Source: Sipunculus nudus (Eukaryota; Annelida; Sipuncula; Golfingiida; Sipunculidae). Taken from it: 64,000 nt of DNA. Location of the stretch: assembly GCA_026874595.1 (NCBI GenBank), contig CM049318.1, positions 2,851,741 through 2,915,740 on the forward strand, written 5' to 3'. This document shows, one piece after another, positions 48,774 to 61,715 of this stretch; the first letter of the stretch is position 1, and every line of letters begins with the position of its first letter. The notes below the pieces were generated by a model. The model was not told the DNA's origin and made no database searches. It saw only the letters and a program-made list of their open reading frames with translations. Made by a program: the position numbers and the translations under genes.

Positions 48774-51700
48774 TAGCTCAGCTGACTATAAGTCTTCTGA
48801 GCTATAGTCATGGTCCATTGTCCGTCGTCCGTCCGTCCGTCTGTCTGTCCGTCCGTCCATCCGTCCGTCTGTCTGTCTGTCCGTCTGGATGTCCGTCCGT
48901 AAGACTGGCACGTTTCGACACCGTTGGACCTACGAATCTGAATTTCGGCATACAGTTAGATGTCCCCATAATCTCCTACCATGCCAAAAATTGGGTTAAT
49001 AGGACTTCGTTCCTTTGAGATATTAAGGAAAAACCTCAATTTTTTATTAGAAATCTATTTTCACACTTCAGGACTGCCTAATATCAAAACCACTCATCTG
49101 GTTTTCTTCATATTTACCATAAATATTCCTCTATATAGTTCCTATGTACATGCCAGATATTAAGTCAGTATTATATAATTTAAAAAAGTTATTGGCCCAA
49201 ACATAATGCACTTTGTAAAAAAATCAGGAAGATATTTTGTCACTTAAGACCCAAAGTGTTAAAGGTAGGGACTTTTTTCCAGTAATACAACTTTAATTAA
49301 TCAAAATTTAATTGTATACCAAAAATTAGATCAAAATCTGTTAAATTTTTTTAAATATTGGCAAAAATATAAAATTGGTACCTTTAATTTTGCCCAATTT
49401 TGGCCATGGCACGTTTTTTTCCTGTAAGTACTGTGGATTTAATTTTCACACCATGTATACATAAGGATTTAATCTGTTAAAATCTGAAATTTGAAAATAA
49501 AAGCTGCAAAATTAGGCTAGTTATTGAATTTTTTTGGAGGCTCTTGTTGTATTCCCTTACATTGTCAAGCAGTCCACTTTGATGACTGTAGGTCATTCAG
49601 TGCACATCTCTATGCTCCCCAGGCTGTTGACATAATTTTAGATGTCCCCAAAATCTCCTACCATACCGAAAATTGGGTCATTAGGACTTTGTTCCTTCGA
49701 GATATTAAGGAAAAAAACTCCGTTTTCCATAAAAAAGCCATTGTTACACTTCAAGGCTGCCTAATATCAAAACCACTGATCTGTTTTTGATCGTATTTAG
49801 TATTCACATTCTTTTATACAGTTTCTATGAACATACCAAAAATTAGGTCAGTATTGAGTATTATTTTGAAGTTATGGGCCAAAACATAATGCAATTTTTT
49901 AAAAAATCAGGAAATATATTTACTCACATGAGAATTGCTGAACCTAGAGACCTTTTTTCAGGAATATAACTTTATTTAATCAAAATTCAATTGTTTACCC
50001 AAAATTAGATCTGAATTTTGCAAATTTTTCAAGTTATTATCATAAATAAAAAACAATACCTTAAATTTTGTCCAACTTTGGCACTGTTGATTTAATTTTC
50101 CCAGCATATATGCATAAGGATTTAATCTTTTAAAATCTGAACTTTCAAAAGAAATTGATTGGAATGAATAGCTTTTATTCATGTTTTCACACACCATGTC
50201 AAGTGTTGTTTACATCTAGCCCACCTAGTAGTACAGCCTTCACTTGCATTATGTGACCCACCCCAGGCAGCTTACCTTGGCCCAGCTTGGCCACTACTAG
50301 CAGGCTTCCCCTCGCCCTGCACTCATTCCCCCCCCCCCAGCTGGTGCATAAACTAGATGAATGTTATAATTTTTCTGTATTTTATTTTATTCTTTGACAT
50401 GCTACATTTTAGATTTTGTATTGAACCACCAGGGTTACAATGATTAAAGTGTACATTTAATTGTGTCCACAAAGTGGTGTATTGCTGTGAAAGTCTGAAT
50501 GTTCATGAGATAAGTAATTCCTTACTTCAGAAGAGTAAAAACTTCACCAGGTGTGAAATTGACTATTAATTCCAGTAATTAATTAAAACTGGGATAGTAA
50601 TTAGCACAATGATATTGTTTGTCCCTCATTCAACCAACAGTGTGTATACTTTATTTGAAAAGATGTTTTATTTTGTCAAATTTACTTTTATTTTATTTTG
50701 GTGAATAAAATTAAGCATGTCCTGAAAACTCCAATATGCAAAACTTTTTAATAGTGATTCAAGGAATATTCTTGTAGATGCCATGTTGTGGCATTATTTT
50801 CTTTTAAAATCAGTTAAAACATTTATGATTTAAAAATAATAAAATATATGTGTATGCATAATATGACCCAATGTTTTTTACTCTGTATATATAATGATTG
50901 CAACTTTTGCAACAATTCTAATATTTTAACTTATATTTTCAGGTTTTTTTAATTAAAAATGTATATACCTGTAAATAAAAAAATGATACAGATAAAAACT
51001 TCTTAATGGAAAAAGTATATCTGCTTAAAAAAATAGGATTATATATAAACTTAAATGCATTATTCTCTTGAAAGTGAAATAAAGGTATTAGTCCATTCTG
51101 TCCACTTGCCTGTCCATCTGTAAATTTTCGTATGCAACACAGTATCTCAAAACTTTTACTGTTTTTCTTCATGACAGTCTTGTCAGAGTATTAGTTTGCA
51201 ATCATATATTTAGAACTTTACTATAACCAAGTAGGAGGGCCCCTTTCCTCTTAGCTTTTCATATTCTTATATAAATGAAAAACATTACAATCGAATATTT
51301 CTACATCCAACTTCGTGAACCCCATCCCAAAGTCAGCCTCAGTAAGCAAGAACAAGATGAATCAGATATATTCATACTTTAATATTTTGTATAACTATTC
51401 GTCCATAGGTACCTATGTACATGCCAGAAATTATGTCAATATTGTGTAATATGTAGACATAGTGGGCATCACAATAATGTACCTTGTCAAGAATAAAGCG
51501 ATATTGTGTCATACAGTCACATATTCATAAATCACTTCATCAGCATAGTTAATCATAACATCATATCTGTCAAATTGAACGCTTGCAGACTACCATACAC
51601 TTTAGATCCTTCAACAAATAGCCTTATCATCTACTACTGCTTATTACTGCTGTCATTGCATTCATATTTGCTCAAATATATCACAATTTTCAACCCCTCC

Positions 51701-51919
51701 TAAATAAATAAAAAATAAACCACTTTATTTGACTCTATTAATCCATCAGTCAGGTAATTTCATTTATCATTTACTCACATATTACATTACATTCCTTTAT
51801 AATAGCCCAACATGTACATGATATTCATAAGCTTTATCGACTCGATATAGTATCACAGTGGAGAAACATTTATAGTCCAATCACGATCAGCTGAGCGCCG
51901 TGACCCATGGGTCCCTTGT
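48774..51919 (-). mobile_element. HINE-like element, family 1, copy F (full ends, inverted)
   Basis: Read on the minus strand it starts ACAAGGGACCCATGGGTC (51919 downward), continues with GCGCTCAGCTGATCGTGATT as in copy C, and ends at 48774 in the terminal hairpin after a long GGAC microsatellite (GTCC on the plus strand, 48819-48900). It aligns with the interior of copies C and G. The plus-strand flanks are T and T. No coding capacity. It is the only copy in this orientation. Confidence 0.75.
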
Positions 51920-54877
51920 TTTAACAATACCCAAGCCTGATGGTCTCAAGTCAGGGGTCACTTCGTCGTATGATGTGATTTAATGACAGGTACCGGCTTG
52001 TCCACCTTTATCTCGTTACCCCATCTAAATCAAGCAATGGGTCGCTATTAAAACATGATATAGGAATAAAGGGAAAGAAAACACAAATTAATGTATATGG
52101 ACAAAAGCAAACTAGTTTTTGTTTAATTTAAATAAATTTGATTTAATACATTCATCTACTCTTAATGTGTTTATTAAGAGATTTCCAAGCAATGATAGTT
52201 AAAAATAGATTGATGAATTATTGTACCAGTTTAGGAAGATACAAAGTATTTGATATTATCGATTATGTCTAAATATAATGATGATATTGGTACTTGATTA
52301 TATCGATTCTTGCTACAGCATGATGACACTGGTCCACCGGCATCATTCTCGCGGGCTGTATTTTTTTTTTCTTAGAATGGTTTAATTATTTTCACTATGG
52401 CCGAGCTCTAAAAGCCAGGACTCCAGTTAATAGGCATCTGATGACTAATTATACATTCATGCACAAGGGAAGCCTGTCAAAACAATTCCTTGTTGTATTC
52501 CTGCAATTTAACAAGAAAAGAAGCTCTCGATTTCTACACTTTTTAATGGTTCTCTGCATATTATTTACATAATAGCTCAATAATGAAATATTTTTTTTTA
52601 AAGTTCACTTCTAAATAAAATATATGGCCTTGCCGTATAACGATAGGCTCAGTCATTGTAATCTGCCTTATTTAAGAAAACAAAAATACCAATACTTAAT
52701 GTTTCTTTTGAGCCCGCGGGCTACTTTGCTTTATTTGTTGCAATCAAATATGGCAAATCTTAAATGTGCCTAAAATCATTCAGCCTTAATGAGAATTCCA
52801 ACTGATATCAAACCGTTAACACTTTACATTTTTTAATATAATTAAAGGTAATTTATACTATATACATTATTAAAATTATACAAATAAGGTCCACCTGCGC
52901 ACAAAGAAGAACCCCCAAGAACCACCAATTGTTAAACGTAAAAGACTGAGGGTATTTTTGCAGCACAAAAACACCTGATCAGGTCTTTTTTTTTTATTAT
53001 TTTCCGTGTAAGAATATGTTTTGTAAGGCTTCAGGGAATATTCTACAATTAGCTTGCACTTTGCTTATGATATCCAAATTATAGAATTTCGACACGTTCG
53101 AAGACCGTATCCCGGTAACAACCACCCGTTCACTTCACTGATTTATATCCTATTCCTCTCAAGTGTTCTGTTAAACCCTAAATAAGAAAAACTTTAACCG
53201 GTATCGTCCAATCCATTGTTTCAAAAACAGCCATTTTGGCCCCTTCAATATTAAGACTAAATAAGTCGGTTCTACTTATCCCTTCCCCTCGTAGGAGTTT
53301 CCCCATCGGCTTGCAGGGTACTTTTATTGTATTATTCGCACTTATTTCAAATCACTACACACGTTCGCCCGTTAAATATGCAACGTCCGCAGTACCCTTA
53401 ATAGATTAATAAAATAATAAATAATTGATTTCGGTCTGCTTCTCTCTAGTTGTTTAAAATGTATGCCCTTCTATAAGCCCGCCTTTCCAGCCCAGTGGAT
53501 CCTCAAGGAATGTGGTGTTAGACAAAAAAAAAAACAGAACTGAATGCTTCTATTTCGACGAATGTATCATTACAGAAAGGTGGGTTGAAGAAGTATCGTT
53601 TATTAATCCAGCGCTCCTCGCAGCACTGAGCATAACACCGATATTTCCTTTTTCAGTAAGCATCCTGTGAAAATGAAGCCAATGCGGTCATATTGGTTGA
53701 AAAAATTACCCAAGTATCGTGGTATCTTTGGTTTTGCAATTTACAGAAATTGCAATCACATGATCTGTGTTTGTCAAACAAACATGAAAACATAAAAAAC
53801 TACAGAGGTACAATAATATAGATAGGATATTTTAATGCAAGCAGGGTTTACTTAAACCAACATCTGCGCTGTTATAACACTCGGTCACAATTTTTAAAGA
53901 TGGTTTTAAGATTTAAAACCTCCTATGCTACAAACCTTATAATTTTATGTTGCATGACCTTGTGACGTTAGAGCACTGAGGTATAATCTGCGTGGATAAC
54001 ACACGATGTTTATGCATATAACAGGTGCCCTCTTCCACCTCATTCAAGGCAGTTTCCTACTAAAAAAAATAAATATTAATAAGTTACTTCTCAAATTGTC
54101 CGCTAGGTTTTTTTTAATAATTATCTGAATACTTCATTATTAGACTAAGGGTATTTGCTTCCTTATGAAATTCCTTCAAAATCCGACCGGGGTCCCTCTG
54201 TGGTCCGGTTATAGGTACAGGCCCTTTATTTTCAAACTAACTTTGATTTGTATTTGATTTGATTTTTAAAAAAATCCCTTATTATTTACCTGATAACATT
54301 GTCTTGATCATATATGCATGTATCCATTAATTACCCAGCTGGACCTATGTGTGTAACATTTATGAATATACCGTTTTTACGTCGCCAAAAGTAGCCTTAC
54401 TGAGTGTTAAATATATATAGGTCGTCATAGTATGCTGTCTTAGAGGATAAGAAATCCCAGGCATATGCTTTGAATGGTCTGATGGTTTAAGGGGCCCAAT
54501 AACATATCTGACCTTAATAAATTCAAGGTAATCCCTTTGAGCTTTTATAAAAAAAATAAGACAGAAAACATGAACATCACCGAACACAGGCTACTTGTTT
54601 TGTTTATATCAACGTGTGTATAACATGTGAGGGTCCGCCAAAGTAATCAAAACAAGTTCAACAAGGGCATCAGACAGCAAGTCAGATAAGCTAGAGCTTT
54701 GCAAATGACGTTTTGCAACAAGTGAATTTCTAACTCGGCGTATATGCAACCTTAGGTTTTATGTTTGTTCTGTTTTTCAACAATGCTTTGTTTACAAACA
54801 CGTTGTTGATATACAAATCCATATCCTTCACAGAGACGTGATAAGAACTTTACATTGCCGGAATTACCCTTATAACA
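51920..54877. other. Anonymous DNA without a supported gene
   Basis: AT-rich sequence with scattered homopolymers. I found no reading frame with a recognisable domain, no RNA gene and no element ends. Confidence 0.5.
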
Positions 54878-54886
54878 TTAAGGTGG

Positions 54887-57571
54887 CAGGACTGGTCCCC
54901 TAACTTGACCTGACTTTATTTCAGTTTATCCTGGCAGGACTGGTCCCCTCACCTGACCTGACTTTGTTTCAGTTTATCCTGGCAGGACTGGTCCCCTCAC
55001 CTGACCTGACTTTGTTTCAGTTTATCCTGGCAGGACTGGTCCCCTCACCTGACCTGACTTTGTTTCAGTTTATTCTGGCAGGACTGGTCCCCTCACCTGA
55101 CCTGACTTTGTTTCAGTTTATCCTGGCAGGACTGGTCCCCTCACCTGACCTGACTTTGTTTCAGTTTTTCCTGGCAGGACTGGTCCCCTCACCTGACCTG
55201 ACTTTGTTTCAGTTTATCCTGGCAGGACTGGTCCCCTCACCTGACCTGACTCTGTTTCAGTTTATTCTGGCAGGACTGGTCCCCTCACTTGACCTGACTC
55301 TGTTTCAGTTTATCCTGGCAGGACTGGTCCCCTCACCTGACCTGACTTTGTTTCAGTTTATCCTGGCAGGACTGGTCCCCTCACCTGACCTGACTTTGTT
55401 TCAGTTTATCCTGGCAGGACTGGTCCCCTCACCTGACCTGACTTTGTTTCAGTTTATCCCGGCAGGACTGGTCCCCTCACCTGACCTGACTTTGTTTCAG
55501 TTTATCCTGGCAGGACTGGTCCCCTCACCTGACCTGACTTTGTTTCAGTTTATCCCGGCAGGACTGGTCCCCTCACCTGACCTGACTTTGTTTCAGTTTA
55601 TCCCGGCAGGACTGGTCCCCTCACCTGACCTGACTTTGTTTCAGTTTATCCTGGCAGGACTGGTCCCCTCACCTGACCTGACTTTGTTTCAGTTTATCCT
55701 GGCAGGACTGGTCCCCTCACCTGACCTGACTTTGTTTCAGTTTATCCCGGCAGGACTGGTCCCCTCACCTGACCTGACTTTGTTTCAGTTTATCCCGGCA
55801 GGACTGGTCCCCTCACCTGACCTGACTTTGTGTCAGTTTATCCCGGCAGGACTGGCCCCCTCACCTGACCTGACTTTGTTTCAGTTTATCCTGGCAGGAC
55901 TGGTCCCCTCACCTGACCTGACTCTGTTTCAGTTTATCCTGGCAGGACTGGTCCCCTCACCTGACCTGACTTTGTTTCAGTTTTTCCTGGCAGGACTGGT
56001 CCCCTCACCTGACCTGACTTTGTTTCAGTTTATCCTGGCAGGACTGGTCCCCTCACCTGACCTGACTTTGTTTCAGTTTATTCTGGCAGGACTGGTCCCC
56101 TCACCTGACCTGACTTTGTTTCAGTTTATTCTGGCAGGACTGGTCCCCTCACCTGACCTGACTTTGTTTCAGTTTATCCTGGCAGGACTGGTCCCCTCAC
56201 CTGACCTGACTTTGTTTCAGTTTATCCTGGCAGGACTGGTCCCCTCACCTGACCTGACTTTGTTTCAGTTTATCCCGGCAGGACTGGTCCCCTCACCTGA
56301 CCTGACTTTGTTTCAGTTTATCCTGGCAGGACTGGTCCCCTCACCTGACCTGACTTTGTTTCAGTTTATTCTGGCAGGACTGGTCCCCTCACCTGACCTG
56401 ACTTTGTTTCAGTTTATCCTGGCAGGACTGGTCCCCTCACCTGACCTGACTTTGTTTCAGTTTTTCCTGGCAGGACTGGTCCCCTCACCTGACCTGACTT
56501 TGTTTCAGTTTATCCTGGCAGGACTGGTCCCCTCACCTGACCTGACTCTGTTTCAGTTTATTCTGGCAGGACTGGTCCCCTCACTTGACCTGACTCTGTT
56601 TCAGTTTATCCCGGCAGGACTGGTCCCCTCACCTGACCTGACTTTGTTTCAGTTTATCCCGGCAGGACTGGTCCCCTCACCTGACCTGACTTTGTTTCAG
56701 TTTATCCCGGCAGGACTGGTCCCCTCACCTGACCTGACTTTGTTTCAGTTTATCCCGGCAGGACTGGTCCCCTCACCTGACCTGACTTTGTTTCAGTTTA
56801 TCCTGGCAGGACTGGTCCCCTCACCTGACCTGACTTTGTTTCAGTTTATCCCGGCAGGACTGGTCCCCTCACCTGACCTGACTTTGTTTCAGTTTATCCC
56901 GGCAGGACTGGTCCCCTCACCTGACCTGACTTTGTTTCAGTTTATCCTGGCAGGACTGGTCCCCTCACCTGACCTGACTTTGTTTCAGTTTATCCTGGCA
57001 GGACTGGTCCCCTCACCTGACCTGACTTTGTTTCAGTTTATCCCGGCAGGACTGGTCCCCTCACCTGACCTGACTTTGTTTCAGTTTATCCCGGCAGGAC
57101 TGGTCCCCTCACCTGACCTGACTTTGTTTCAGTTTATCCCGGCAGGACTGGTCCCCTCACCTGACCTGACTTTGTTTCAGTTTATCCTGGCAGGACTAGC
57201 CCCCTCACCTGACCTGACTCTGTTTCAGTTTATCCTGGCAGGACTGGTCCCCTCACCTGACCTGACTTTGTTTCAGTTTTTCCTGGCAGGACTGGTCCCC
57301 TCACCTGACCTGACTTTGTTTCAGTTTATCCTGGCAGGACTGGTCCCCTCACCTGACCTGACTTTGTTTCAGTTTTTCCTGGCAGGACTGGTCCCCTCAC
57401 CTGACCTGACTTTGTTTCAGTTTATCCTGGCAGGACTGATCCCCTCACCTGACCTGACTTTGTTTCAGTTTTTCCTGGCAGGACTGGTCCCCTCACCTGA
57501 CCTGACTTTGTTTCAGTTTATCCTGGCAGGACTGATCCCCTCACCTGACCTGACTTTGTTTCAGTTTTTCC
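54887..57571 (+). repeat. 48-bp minisatellite, about 55 copies
   Basis: Unit: GGCAGGACTGGTCCCC, then TCACCTGACCTGACTTTG, then TTTCAGTTTATCCT, 48 bp in all. Units differ at a few sites (TTTATCC, TTTATTC, TTTATCCC, TTTTTCC). Because 48 is divisible by three and one frame lacks stops, a frame of 886 codons stays open (54964-57624) with a 16-residue period (LFQFILAGLVPSPDLT). No ATG occurs in the unit and that frame opens with TTG, so I do not call a gene. Confidence 0.95.
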
Positions 57572-59176
57572 TTTGCATTGAACAATACAATGCTTTAGTA
57601 CCCCCTAAAGTATACATATCCTGAATGTTAAGAAGATTCTCTACAGTTAGGTGAAAATAAACTTTGTTTCGGGGGATCATGTTTGAATTTATAAACATTT
57701 CAATATTTTAATATTTAACAAAAAAAAGAGTTTATTCCAGCACATCTATAGCAGATACAGAATATCTTCTTGAATTTATTGAAAATTTAGATAAAAATTC
57801 CCAGGCATTTTTTGTTTTGTGACTTAAGTTTAAAAATTACGATTTTTCAGAGGATCTTATATTGAAACCTTCACAAATCAATTCATTTTTTAATTTTACA
57901 TCAATAAAATCCGGCGTATAATAAAAAAAGTTTTTTAGTATACATATTAACAATCACATATATCAAAGATGATACGTTTCGGACAAGATATAACTGAGAA
58001 ATAACGGTCCAAAGATAAGGTATTCAGGTGAAATGATGTTTCGAGGAAATGGCAAAAAACTACATTCGTAGAGATTATTCTACAGACGTAACTAAGCACA
58101 ACTGCATGTTGACAGTCACATAAATTTGGACAAGACGGTTGTTCTTATCAAACCATGCTATAATAACATGGAAAGTTGACTGTTTTGCTTTAGAAACAAA
58201 TTAAAATGATTAAGATTTGTCCTGTCACACCAGCAACTTGTCAAACATCACGTTCAAGTCACAGAAGAAGCCCGATTATCATATAATAAGGTTTATTTAC
58301 ATAGAATCTATAAATGACAACTGATTAAAAAATCTGATTAACAGCGTCCGGCCTCTGTAATTTGTGCTTCACAGAAGTTTATAACAATATCTCTCAAAGA
58401 TTTAGTGTGATAACCCCAGTTTGATGATGATAGTGCGGGTGGCAATAGCGCGTTTAGTTGATAACACTGCCAAAGTCGATAGGTGTCGGCCTCCGGTTTT
58501 CCTTCATGCGTAAACGTAGGGATACAGTCATCTGACGATTCATCGTGGCTGGACAACAATTTGATTCACGTAAGTAGGTTCGGCCCGCTGAGACTTCTTG
58601 ATATCATTCAACTGCTACAGTTTTTCCAAGTGGCATTCGGGATTTGCGTCGTCGGCCTATCGTAGTTTGTTTGGTATTGGCGTAATATTCATTTGCTGCG
58701 GTGTTGATAGTATGAATATCATAGACGTTATGGTCGAGATATGAAGTAGTTTATTATAAAGTAATTTTGCGTATCTGTTGATAGGCTCAGGATGTAGCAG
58801 AAATAACGATGTCAAGTGAAAATTTGTGTGTCAACGTAACATACCCGACAAAAGACAGAAAGCCCAATGACACTAACAGATCATTCACAAGGACGGGTTT
58901 GGTTGCACACTAATTAGCTAGAGTTTGGGTTGCTCTCAAACGCTTATCAGGTGTATGCTCAGCTAAATAGATTCGGCTATCAAGCGTCGACCATCAGTTC
59001 TAGCCTTCTCGTGCACGGAGGTACACGGCCCTTGCATTAATTAACCCCTGGTCCCTCGCTATTGGCCGACTGACAAGGTGAGGGCTGGGGGCACAGTGAC
59101 TGACAGGCCTATCAACACGTAGTGTTTACTGAATAGAAATCACCATTTTCCACAAAATGCAATTGGCGACCCGAAA
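57572..59176. other. Interior of the TTAA-bounded structure
   Basis: Not repetitive to the eye. A minus-strand frame at 58338-58559 (EGKPEADTYRLWQCYQLNALL ... ITEAGRC, stop TAA) has no ATG and no domain I know. It could be a terminal exon with an acceptor at TTGTTGTCCAG (about 58550-58560), but the evidence is thin. Nothing else was recognised. Confidence 0.3.
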
Positions 59177-59215
59177 TGTGCTCAGGTGCATAAGATTATT
59201 ATGCACCTGAGCACA
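59177..59215. repeat. Perfect 17-bp hairpin
   Basis: TGTGCTCAGGTGCATAA (59177-59193), loop GATTA, then the exact inverse (59199-59215). It sits about 60 bp inside the right end of the TTAA-bounded structure. Confidence 0.9.
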
Positions 59216-59295
59216 CAGTTATTTAATATTATGTATACATTATATTGAAAAAAACCCACCAATTTTTAGGAATTTGACCAGTCCTGCCACCTTAA

Positions 59296-61082
59296 TATGT
59301 ATACAGAGGAAGCCAGGAATCACATAAATTCTGTTTCAAATATAGGTTAATGGGCACCTTTAAATATTTATGTGAAAATCAAAAAGTAAAGTAGCGTTAC
59401 TTTATCATATTAACTCCGATATAGTGAAAAATAAAATCTAGGTCAATCTGTGACAAAACCAGTAAGGCCCGGCTTTTGATTACATGTATTGCAGACGAAT
59501 TTTACCTTCTGTGTGTTTTATACACCATGTGCCACCATCTATTTGGACATTGGATGTTAAAATTTGCAGTTCACACAATAACATTAAGCGTTACAAAACA
59601 GCTTATATGAACTCATTTTAGATTATTTTTCCAGCATTCTTGACTTTTAGAAGTACAATAGGAGAACCTATGACCTTCGTTTATCTGCTCTTGATTTTGA
59701 ATGACAGGACTTTGGTAGGAGTAGGTTCAGGCGAAAAAATCCTTGTTCTTCGGACAGTTATACGATACAAATTGGAAGACCAATATCAGCACGCGTAACG
59801 ATTCCATGCTGTTTTGTAATCTTCCTATCTCTTACGTTTATTTATTATTCATTGGTTCTGAAAACAATAGAATATTCAGAAAGTCATAAACGAAATGTTT
59901 CACATCATTATTTTTATCCCATAAATAACAACATTACACAAGATAAAATAAGGAAAACTTATGGACCTGGATAAAAATAAATCAAATTTTTACGTTTAAC
60001 TCTGAATACCCCCAGGCACGTATTTCTAAAATTTCATCTGTTATCATATTTTCGTGTTTTTACCTGTAAAGCACGCGTTTACAGGATAATGTTAAAGTCT
60101 TCTTTAAAAAGTCGTGCTGAAAAGGGTTGGCAATGTTTGCCGTAGAATTGTATCAGTATACTTTCAGGTGGATTGGCACAACTATGCCTTTGAATACCCC
60201 CAGGCACGTATTTCTAACATTTCATCTGTTATCATATTTTCGTGTTTTCATTTATAATCGTAGATCGATTTATAAACTAACGGTACAGACAGAAGTAGTA
60301 TAACGTTTAATATGTATGTGAAGTGAATTTAGCAACTAATATTTAACGGGTCTGTGAAGTGTTTCTATACAAATTAAATGTATCTGTAATAAAAAGTGAT
60401 TTTGTGGTAACTCAAATATATTATTTATGTATCATCTTGTCTTCAATGTTATTTACATTACTTGGAAAGAAAATTGATCAGCACCTAGCCCTTTCTGATT
60501 CGTCTTTCTAACAGCAATGTGATGTTTACAAAACTATTTTTAACGAGCGATATAAAAACTGTAATGAAGCGTTCACAGGTTTTAAGAATTGCCCTCAGAT
60601 AATTCTATAAAGCGAAAGCTGGAGTAAGAGAAAAAAGTAAGATTATTTAACTTTTCCTCCAGCAACAATTGAATATTTATTATGGCTTTAGTGTACATTT
60701 TTATGGCTTTGGGTTATTCAAATTAAACTCTAGGTCAGATAAACTTCTTCGATCGTCTCAACATAAACCGATAAAATCTTCATTTATGACAAATCTTTGT
60801 CACAGATGGGTAAGTATAAAACTGACAAGCCCTGTTCATTTATTTGTCTTCTTGTTATATATTACATATATCTTAGACGCTCAAGGTCTTTCTTAGCCTT
60901 CAATAGTCGAAAAGATGGACCCCCAAATCTATATTGTACTCTGATCCAAGTATTGAAGTCAACCTGCTGACAAATATAAGACTGAAGCGAGTGGATGGTA
61001 GGAATCCATCTTGTTTCTCTTTTCCGAACCTGTGCTTGGTTCGGACACAGGACCATTAACCACTATGTGGTTATTATGACTA
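59296..61082. other. Anonymous DNA with a duplicated 58-bp segment
   Basis: The only clear structure is the direct repeat at 60003-60060 and 60191-60248, listed separately. No gene is supported. Confidence 0.5.
60003..60248. repeat. Direct repeat of about 58 bp, 188 bp apart
   Basis: TGAATACCCCCAGGCACGTA and the following 38 bases occur at 60003 and again at 60191 with about one difference (CTAAAATT, CTAACATT). Between them, CCTGTAAA (60063-60070) and TTTACAGG (60078-60085) form an 8-bp inverted repeat. Confidence 0.85.
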
Positions 61083-61500
61083 ATGGTTGTAAGACTGTCT
61101 CCGGAAGGGACCCCACCCCCGGAACTCATCAGTCTGAATGCTTCCTTTATGACATCCACCAATGAGCAGAACGAAAAATTTTACCCGAAGCACTCTAGCG
61201 TGCTACACACGTATCTAAAGGCCCTGCTATCCCGAACTTCAACGTTTGTGTGTAGATTATCCAGTAAATCGGGATGTCATCGGCTCAGACGCAGCAAGAC
61301 AGAAAAATCCACATGGACAGCTGCTTCTAACATTCTGTGCCGAAAAGAAACTAACCATCACCAAAACCAGCTCCCAGACACCTAGAGAACCTCCCTGGAT
61401 ATACCCCTTTGAACGCACTGCCACAAAATTGATTATTCTACAACTATACGTTAGAACATCAATAACGTGTACCTCACAAGGATAATAAGATGGACTTTTA
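61083..61500 (+). pseudogene. Frameshifted endonuclease remnant of a non-LTR retrotransposon
   Basis: Pieces in two or three plus-strand frames line up with an exonuclease-endonuclease-phosphatase domain of LINEs: RLSPEGTPPPELISLNASF and EKFYPKHSSVL (61090-61210), then in another frame FNVCV (DFN-like, near 61232), NRDVIGSDAARQKN and GQLLLTFCAEKKLTITKT (about 61264-61375), then PREPPWIYP, and VYLTRIIRW near 61470-61495. At least two frameshifts and internal stops are needed, so it is a fossil. No RT part was seen downstream. Confidence 0.55.
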
Positions 61501-61715
61501 AACCGATCAAATAATGTTGAGGACCAGGCTGTCATTTTTTATAGTTGGCTAGAGTCACAGACTTAAAAAAGCAAATTTTACGAAAAATTTGATGGAAGTG
61601 GTAGGAGGCCATGTGGCAATTACTGAGAACCAGCTTGAGAGCCTGCCAACTGAAACCGTCATTGAGAAAGCGTTGGTCTAATTTCGGAAATGAGTGTATT
61701 AATACTTATTTTTAT

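Larger units (their letters stand above)
54878..59295. mobile_element. 4.4-kb TTAA-bounded inverted-repeat structure
   Basis: TTAAGGTGGCAGGACTGGTC at 54878-54897 is repeated exactly in inverted orientation at 59276-59295, so both ends show TTAA next to GGTGGCAGG. TTAA targets are typical of piggyBac and Kolobok transposons. The 48-bp tandem array begins right inside the left end and is built from the end sequence itself (GGCAGGACTGGTCCCC). A perfect 17-bp hairpin lies near the right end (59177-59215). No transposase frame is visible, so a non-autonomous element is likely, but the superfamily is not settled. Confidence 0.5.

Noticed and set aside
54964-57624. 886-codon plus-strand reading frame as a gene
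   Set aside because: It is a 48-bp tandem repeat with one stop-free frame, opens with TTG, has no ATG in the repeat unit and shows no non-repeat domain apart from a short tail.
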